This document shows positions 5,837 to 10,221 of a stretch of 10,221 nt of DNA, one piece after another. Origin of the DNA: Phycisphaerae bacterium (GTDB taxonomy: Bacteria; Planctomycetota; Phycisphaerae; UBA1845); NCBI GenBank assembly GCA_029260155.1, contig JAJDDU010000556.1:1-10221 (forward strand). The letters are read 5' to 3'. The translations under genes and the position numbers were made by a program. Numbering within the stretch: the first letter of the stretch is position 1; each line of letters starts with the position of its first letter. The notes beneath the pieces were generated by a model. It was not told the DNA's origin. It made no database searches and worked only from the letters and a program-made list of their open reading frames with translations.

Positions 5837-7801
5837 ATGGCGGTCACAACGAGTACGCTTCCCGGCAGCGCCGCCGCCCCCTCCATACCTCAGACGCCGG
5901 TGGACGCGAGCGCGGTATTCCTTGCGAACATGGCTGCGCTCTGGCATCGCGATCCGCAGCTCGCGCAGCGCATCGACGAAGTGCGCGACGAAGATCGCCT
6001 GGAGTTGGTCCCGACGCGTTCGGGCGCGGCGACCGTCGCCGTCGACACGCCGAAAGGCCCCACACTCCTGCACAGCCGTTACGACCCTGTCAAGGATGCA
6101 GCCAAGCTGATCGACGCCGTCGAGATCGATGGGAAGTTTTGTTTCGTCGTGCTCGGCTTCGGCCTCGGCTACCACGTGCGCGAGCTCTTTCGTCGTCTCA
6201 AAGGCGACGCGGTGATCGTCGTGGTAGAGCCGTCGCTTGCGTTGCTCTCGACCGCGCTTGCGTGTCTGAACCTCTCCGACATAATCGCCTCAGGGCGCCT
6301 GGTCGTATTGGATCAACTCGACAAGGCCATCGTCCACGAGAAGCTTCAGCCGCACAACACGCTGATGATGCTGGGGGCGAGATTCGTAAACCACCCACCG
6401 TCTCAACGCGTGGCCGGCGAATTTCATGCGCGTGCCCGTGCGCTCATCACCGATCTGACCGCGTTCTCACGCATGACGCTGCTGACGCTCGTCGGCAACG
6501 CGCAAGTCACCTGTCGCAACATCGCGCACAACCTGCCAAAATACCTGACCACGCCGCCGATCAACGTGCTCGGCAATCGGTTCAAGGGAGCGCCAGCCAT
6601 CATCGTGTCGGCCGGTCCGTCCCTGCGAAAGAACATCGAACTGCTCGCCGAAGCAAAGGGCAATGCAGTTCTGTGTGCGACGCAAACGATGTTCAAGCCG
6701 CTACTGGCCCGGGGCATCGTCCCCGACTTCGTCACCAGCCTCGATTTTCACGCGGTGTCAAAACAGTACTTCAGCGATGTCAAAGACTTTCACGGCGTAC
6801 ATCTGGTGGCCGAACCGAAGGTAAGCTGGCACGTGCTTGACGATTATGACGGGCCGGTCTCGCTGCTACGCAGCGCGTTCGGCGCGGAGCTCATCGGAGA
6901 AAAGCTCGCCGCACGCGACGGGCTCAAGCCAGGTGCCACCGTCGCGCACCTCGCGTTCTATCTCGCTGAGTATATGGGCTGCGACCCGATCATTTTCGTC
7001 GGACAAGACCTCGCATTTACCGGGAACTGTTTCTACGTTCCCGGCGTTGAGGTCCACGACACCTGGCAGAGCGAGATGAATCGATTCAACACGCTTGAGA
7101 CGAAGGAGTGGGAGCGAATCGTTCGCAATCGCACGATTCTCAGGACCGTGCCGGACGTCGATGGCCGCGACGTCTATACCGACGATCTACTTTCTACCTA
7201 CCTGGAGCAGTTTGAGCGCGACTTCATCGGAGTGTCAGCCCGTGTCATTGACGCCACCGAAGGCGGTGCGCGCATGCGCGGCTCGGACGTAATGCCCTTG
7301 CGGCAAGCGATCGACGAACACTGCACGCGCCCCCTTCCGTCCGGATGCTTCGACTACCGCAAGACCTCCGATTGGAACGATCCCGCACGGCTTGCGGATG
7401 GCCGAGCCGAAATCGAGGCCAGGGTTGAAGAAATCGGCCAGGTTCGCGAGACCTGCGTTGAGATGCTGTCGGTCCTGCATGAGCTCGAGGAGCTTTCCGA
7501 CGATCCGCCCCGGTTCAATCAGCGTATCGCTCGAGTAGACGAACTGAGGGCGGCGATAAGCCGCGCTGGTCGGGCGGTGCGAATCGTCAACGCTGCCGGC
7601 CAACTCGCCGAGCTGCAACGGTTCACCGCCGATCGCAAGATGAACGCTTCCGACGCAACGGGAACCGATCTTGCCAAGCGGCAGCTCGACCGCGACATAC
7701 TCTTCGTTGAGCGCTTCCTGGAAGGGGCGGACACCATGATCGAGATCTTGCGAGAAACGCTGGAACGCCTTGACGAGCACGCAGGAGCGCAGCGCTCATG
7801 A
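5837..7801 (+). CDS. Maf-like (DUF115) motility-associated glycosyltransferase family protein
   Basis: The 654-residue protein matches the layout of motility-associated factor proteins. Some of these attach nonulosonic acids such as pseudaminic acid to flagellin. An N-terminal Rossmann-like part carries VVLGFGLGYHVRELF (GFGLG at 107-111) and a VVEPS strand end. The central MAF_flag10/DUF115 domain begins near PAIIVSAGPSLRKN (SAGPSL at 258-263), then PDFVTSLDFH and FVGQDLAFTG. The last 160 residues or so are rich in charged helices and probably form a coiled coil. No signal peptide or membrane span is seen, so it is cytoplasmic. ATG 5837 is chosen because GGAGG sits 12 bases upstream. Earlier in-frame starts (5765, 5795, 5810) would overlap aat. 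It overlaps the next gene by ATGA, which suggests coupled translation. The acceptor could be flagellin or another surface protein. Confidence 0.82.
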   Translation: MAVTTSTLPGSAAAPSIPQTPVDASAVFLANMAALWHRDPQLAQRIDEVRDEDRLELVPTRSGAATVAVDTPKGPTLLHSRYDPVKDAAKLIDAVEIDGKFCFVVLGFGLGYHVRELFRRLKGDAVIVVVEPSLALLSTALACLNLSDIIASGRLVVLDQLDKAIVHEKLQPHNTLMMLGARFVNHPPSQRVAGEFHARARALITDLTAFSRMTLLTLVGNAQVTCRNIAHNLPKYLTTPPINVLGNRFKGAPAIIVSAGPSLRKNIELLAEAKGNAVLCATQTMFKPLLARGIVPDFVTSLDFHAVSKQYFSDVKDFHGVHLVAEPKVSWHVLDDYDGPVSLLRSAFGAELIGEKLAARDGLKPGATVAHLAFYLAEYMGCDPIIFVGQDLAFTGNCFYVPGVEVHDTWQSEMNRFNTLETKEWERIVRNRTILRTVPDVDGRDVYTDDLLSTYLEQFERDFIGVSARVIDATEGGARMRGSDVMPLRQAIDEHCTRPLPSGCFDYRKTSDWNDPARLADGRAEIEARVEEIGQVRETCVEMLSVLHELEELSDDPPRFNQRIARVDELRAAISRAGRAVRIVNAAGQLAELQRFTADRKMNASDATGTDLAKRQLDRDILFVERFLEGADTMIEILRETLERLDEHAGAQRS

Positions 7802-9435
7802 AGTGCATCGCAGCCGTCGAAGTGGATCTCGATGAATCGCCCATCGGCACGCGCAGCCGAGCAGCCAGCGATCTTCGCGGCAAGCCGGTCGTCGCGCGGA
7901 CCATGGAGCAGCTTTGCAAGTCCCGGCGTATCGACCACCTGTTCGTGCTCTGCCCACCGCAGCAGACGGATCGGTGCGAGCGACTCATTCCGGACGAACT
8001 CCGCCGACGCGTCACTGTTCGCGCGCGGAGAGTAGAAGCCGCGCCGTTCCGTACGCTGGTCCGCGTCGCGCGCAAATGGTCGCTGGATGGCTGGCGCGGC
8101 GGAATCGGTGGGATATGTTCGATGGACGAGTACACACGCAGCGAAGAACTCGCGCTGCTCGCGCATGCCGAGTCAACAGATGCCCTGTTGTGCGCGTCGC
8201 CCTGCGGGCCGCTGATCGACCCGGTGCTCGTCGATACGATGATCGACCACTCCGAGCGAACGATCGACGAATCACGCATCACATTTGCGCAGGCTCCGCC
8301 GGGATTGGTGGGCACGGTTTACAGCACGGACATCCTGATCGAGATGGCCCAGAAACACTCGCCGCCTGGGATGGTGCTTAGTTACAAGCCGGACATGCCC
8401 ATGATGGATCTGGCCCACAAATCCTGCTGCTACACAGCCCCCGCGTCCGTGCGTCACGCGGGCGGACGGCTCATCGTCGACACCGACCGGGCGATGCGAA
8501 CCGTCGACGCGTATCTCGCGACCGGCATGCCCATCGAGGCCGAGACCGTCGGACGCTGGCTGATCGAGCGGGCTGATGGCGAAATCCCCGACTTGCCGCT
8601 CGAAGTCGAGATCGAACTGACCACAGGCGACCAGCTCGCCAATACGATTCTGCGACCGCGCGGCGCCGCCGTCGGAAAGCGCGGCCCTATCGATCTCTCG
8701 CTCATCGAGAAAATCGCAGCCGAACTCGGCGCCGTCGATGACTCCCTGGTGGTGCTCGGCGGGTTCGGCGAGCCGCTTCTTCATCCGCAGTTTGATGACA
8801 TCGTTCGCATCCTGCGCGACAACGGCGTCTATGGGATCGCCGTGCGTAGCAACTGCTTGGCGCTTTGCGAGAAACGCATCGATGCGCTCATTACCCATCA
8901 GGTCGACATTTTGGCCGCCGCTCTGGACGCATGGACGCCTGAGCTTTATCGAACGGTCAATGGCGAGGATCGTCTCGACGAGGCCATCAACAACGTTCGC
9001 CAATTGACCGGAAAGCGCGGCGAGCGTCGCAGCGTCGCGCCGTTGGTCGTCCCCGAGATGACCAAGTCGGTCGACACACTCGGCGAGATGGACCACTTCT
9101 TCGACGGCTGGGTGCGCGAAACGGGATGGGCCAACTTCGTCGGCTACAGCCACTATTCTCACCGGCGGGAGGACCGCTGCGTCGTGAACATGGCCCCTCC
9201 GTCGCGACGCGCTTGCAGGCGCATGGGCAGCCGGGCAACCGTGCTGGCCGACGGTCGTTTTCTGGTGTGTGACCAGGATTTCGACGGCGCCCACGCCGCA
9301 GGTTCGCTGACGGACGCCTCGATCCGCGATCTGTGGCATGGCGATAGGTTGCAGGGGGCGCGATGCAGCCACCGGGATGGCTCATTCGACGCGATGCCGC
9401 TCTGCACCGCCTGCGAGGAGTGGCACCGTCCCTAG
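7798..9435 (+). CDS. Nucleotidyltransferase-like / pseudo-radical-SAM / SPASM fusion protein
   Basis: I see three parts in 545 residues. Residues 1 to about 250 resemble the CMP-sugar synthetase / SpsF-type fold: an early SPIGTRSR loop, RGKPVVARTMEQL, and PLIDPVLVDTMIDH. The usual metal-binding Asp before PLIDP appears to be Cys136. Residues from about 265 to 450 align with a radical SAM core. The CxxxCxxC loop is TTGDQLANTILRP (275-287), with Asp278, Asn282 and Leu285 where the cluster cysteines belong, yet GGFGEPLLHP (321-330) is intact. The end is a SPASM domain with Cys473, Cys491, Cys523 and a CxxC at 536/539. Radical SAM chemistry is therefore unlikely. From memory, spirochaete spiro-SPASM proteins look similar. 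AGGAG lies 10 bases before the ATG, and the gene overlaps the Maf-like stop. The function is unknown, but the context suggests protein or surface glycosylation. Confidence 0.78.
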   Translation: MKCIAAVEVDLDESPIGTRSRAASDLRGKPVVARTMEQLCKSRRIDHLFVLCPPQQTDRCERLIPDELRRRVTVRARRVEAAPFRTLVRVARKWSLDGWRGGIGGICSMDEYTRSEELALLAHAESTDALLCASPCGPLIDPVLVDTMIDHSERTIDESRITFAQAPPGLVGTVYSTDILIEMAQKHSPPGMVLSYKPDMPMMDLAHKSCCYTAPASVRHAGGRLIVDTDRAMRTVDAYLATGMPIEAETVGRWLIERADGEIPDLPLEVEIELTTGDQLANTILRPRGAAVGKRGPIDLSLIEKIAAELGAVDDSLVVLGGFGEPLLHPQFDDIVRILRDNGVYGIAVRSNCLALCEKRIDALITHQVDILAAALDAWTPELYRTVNGEDRLDEAINNVRQLTGKRGERRSVAPLVVPEMTKSVDTLGEMDHFFDGWVRETGWANFVGYSHYSHRREDRCVVNMAPPSRRACRRMGSRATVLADGRFLVCDQDFDGAHAAGSLTDASIRDLWHGDRLQGARCSHRDGSFDAMPLCTACEEWHRP

Positions 9436-9461
9436 TAGACCGCGATGAATAGCACCCAACG

Positions 9462-9483
9462 CCCACGGATTGCAATCCGTGGG
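9462..9483. repeat. Perfect 22-bp palindrome
   Basis: CCCACGGATTG (9462-9472) is followed directly by its exact reverse complement (9473-9483), with no spacer. It lies 26 bases after the SPASM gene stop and 11 bases before the next promoter. As RNA it would form a stem with a small loop at the centre and could end transcription, but no T tract follows. It may instead be an operator or one copy of a dispersed palindromic repeat. Confidence 0.7.
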
Positions 9484-9494
9484 ACCGCGCGTGC

Positions 9495-9523
9495 TTGATA
9501 GACCACTTAGCGGGCGCTACACT
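9495..9523 (+). promoter_or_regulatory. Sigma70-type promoter for the Hsp70 gene
   Basis: TTGATA (9495-9500) and TACACT (9518-9523) are 17 bases apart, the ideal spacing. They match consensus at five and four of six positions. Transcription would start near 9530, leaving a 40-base leader. I see no CIRCE or HrcA-type inverted repeat in the leader, so classical heat-shock repression is not indicated. Confidence 0.6.
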
Positions 9524-9570
9524 TCGATGATGGCTTTGATAATCACGAAATCGCGAGGACGACGGTATTT

Positions 9571-10221
9571 ATGACAGCACCGGGCAGATATGTCGGCATC
9601 GATCTGGGCACCACCTACTCAGCCATCGCTTACGTGGACGGCCACGGCACGCCCGTTACGGTCAAGAACCGTGAGGGGCAGCCCGTAACGCCGTCGGTCG
9701 TGGCGATTGGCTCTGATCGCAACGTGCTCGTCGGGCAAAGCGCCCGAGAAGCGGCGCTAATCCGCCCGGAGATGGTGGCCGCCAATTTCAAACGCGATAT
9801 GGGCGACCAATTCTTCCATCGCCGCGTCGGCGGACGCGAGTTTTCTCCCGAAGCACTGTCCGCCTTGGTCCTCCGCCGGCTGAGGGATGATTTCGTGAGT
9901 GCAGTGGGACCCGCCAGCGGCGCGGTCATCACCGTGCCGGCCTACTTCGGAGACGGACGACGCAGGGCGACCGCAGACGCCGGTCGCATCGCCGGGCTCA
10001 ACGTCGTCGGTATCATCAACGAGCCGACGGCGGCAGCGCTCGCCAATGCGTTTCGCCAGTACCTCGAAGCCGGCGGCTCGACGATTCGCTTCGAAGCGGC
10101 TGCGATCGCTGCGACCGCGCCGTCGACCACGCTGGTGTTCGATCTCGATGACAAAACGTTTGATGTCACCATTATTCGCATCAGCGGCGAAAACTTCAAC
10201 GTGCTGGCCACCGGCGGTGAG
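9571..10221 (+). CDS. Hsp70/DnaK-family protein, divergent nucleotide-binding loop (partial)
   Basis: The first 217 residues of an Hsp70 ATPase domain are present, and the gene runs off the right edge. Recognisable are the phosphate-1 loop (VGIDLGTTYSAIAYVDG), NREGQPVTPSVVAIG, the Lys in NFKRDMG, ITVPAYFGDGRRRAT and IINEPTAAALA. Two features are odd. About 27 extra residues, rich in Ala, follow the EPTAAALA helix. The phosphate-2 loop, normally DLGGGTFDVS, reads DLDDKTFDVT (Asp191-Thr200), so all three glycines are lost. ATP binding or hydrolysis may be altered. It is more likely a specialised paralogue than the main DnaK. ATG 9571 has GAGG 12 bases upstream and begins the conserved N-terminus. 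The substrate-binding domain cannot be assessed. Confidence 0.9.
   Translation, partial: MTAPGRYVGIDLGTTYSAIAYVDGHGTPVTVKNREGQPVTPSVVAIGSDRNVLVGQSAREAALIRPEMVAANFKRDMGDQFFHRRVGGREFSPEALSALVLRRLRDDFVSAVGPASGAVITVPAYFGDGRRRATADAGRIAGLNVVGIINEPTAAALANAFRQYLEAGGSTIRFEAAAIAATAPSTTLVFDLDDKTFDVTIIRISGENFNVLATGGE

Noticed and set aside
8272..9372. A 366-codon open frame on the minus strand inside the SPASM fusion gene
   Set aside because: The plus frame has clear GGFGEP and SPASM motifs plus ATGA coupling to its neighbour. The antisense frame has none.
1..10221. tRNA, rRNA, CRISPR array, insertion sequence or prophage genes
   Set aside because: I saw no cloverleaf with a CCA-type end, no regularly spaced direct repeats and no transposase or integrase motifs on either strand.

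Overview
The window is a stretch of a GC-rich bacterial chromosome carrying seven protein genes. Their families are recognisable, although several show unusual features. The mix fits a planctomycete or related PVC-type bacterium: a large threonyl-tRNA synthetase with an insert, a Maf-type glycosyltransferase, a SPASM-domain fusion, a small sulfotransferase and an extra Hsp70. This placement is an inference and no gene here proves it.

Left part (1-3270): a gene-free stretch with several inverted repeats ends in a good sigma70-type promoter (249-276). It is followed by a leader of about 200 nt and then thrS (TTG start, hairpin over the ribosome-binding site) and infC. infC has an 11-base perfect anti-16S Shine-Dalgarno match and a non-canonical AUC start. 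The usual followers of infC, rpmI and rplT, are absent.

Middle (3271-5211): a DHH/DHHA1 phosphoesterase of the NrnA (oligoribonuclease / pAp phosphatase) type is convergent with a short PAPS-type sulfotransferase. The two share one CTAG palindrome for both stop codons. One protein would make pAp and the other would destroy it.

Right part (5212-9435): a tight three-gene cluster begins with aat (leucyl/phenylalanyl-tRNA-protein transferase). A Maf/DUF115 motility-associated glycosyltransferase follows 7 bases later. The third gene overlaps it by ATGA and encodes a fusion of a nucleotidyltransferase-like domain, a radical-SAM-like domain and a SPASM domain. In the fusion, all three radical-SAM cluster cysteines are replaced (Asp278, Asn282, Leu285), while the GGFGEP motif and the C-terminal SPASM cysteines remain. 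The N-terminal nucleotidyltransferase signature also looks degenerate. The Maf/pseudo-radical-SAM pair is the best candidate in the window for an under-described system, possibly in flagellin or surface glycosylation.

End (9436-10221): after a perfect 22-bp palindrome and a clear promoter, an Hsp70-family gene begins and runs off the window. Its phosphate-2 loop reads DLDDKTFD instead of DLGGGTFD, and about 27 extra residues precede it, so it is probably a divergent, non-housekeeping Hsp70.
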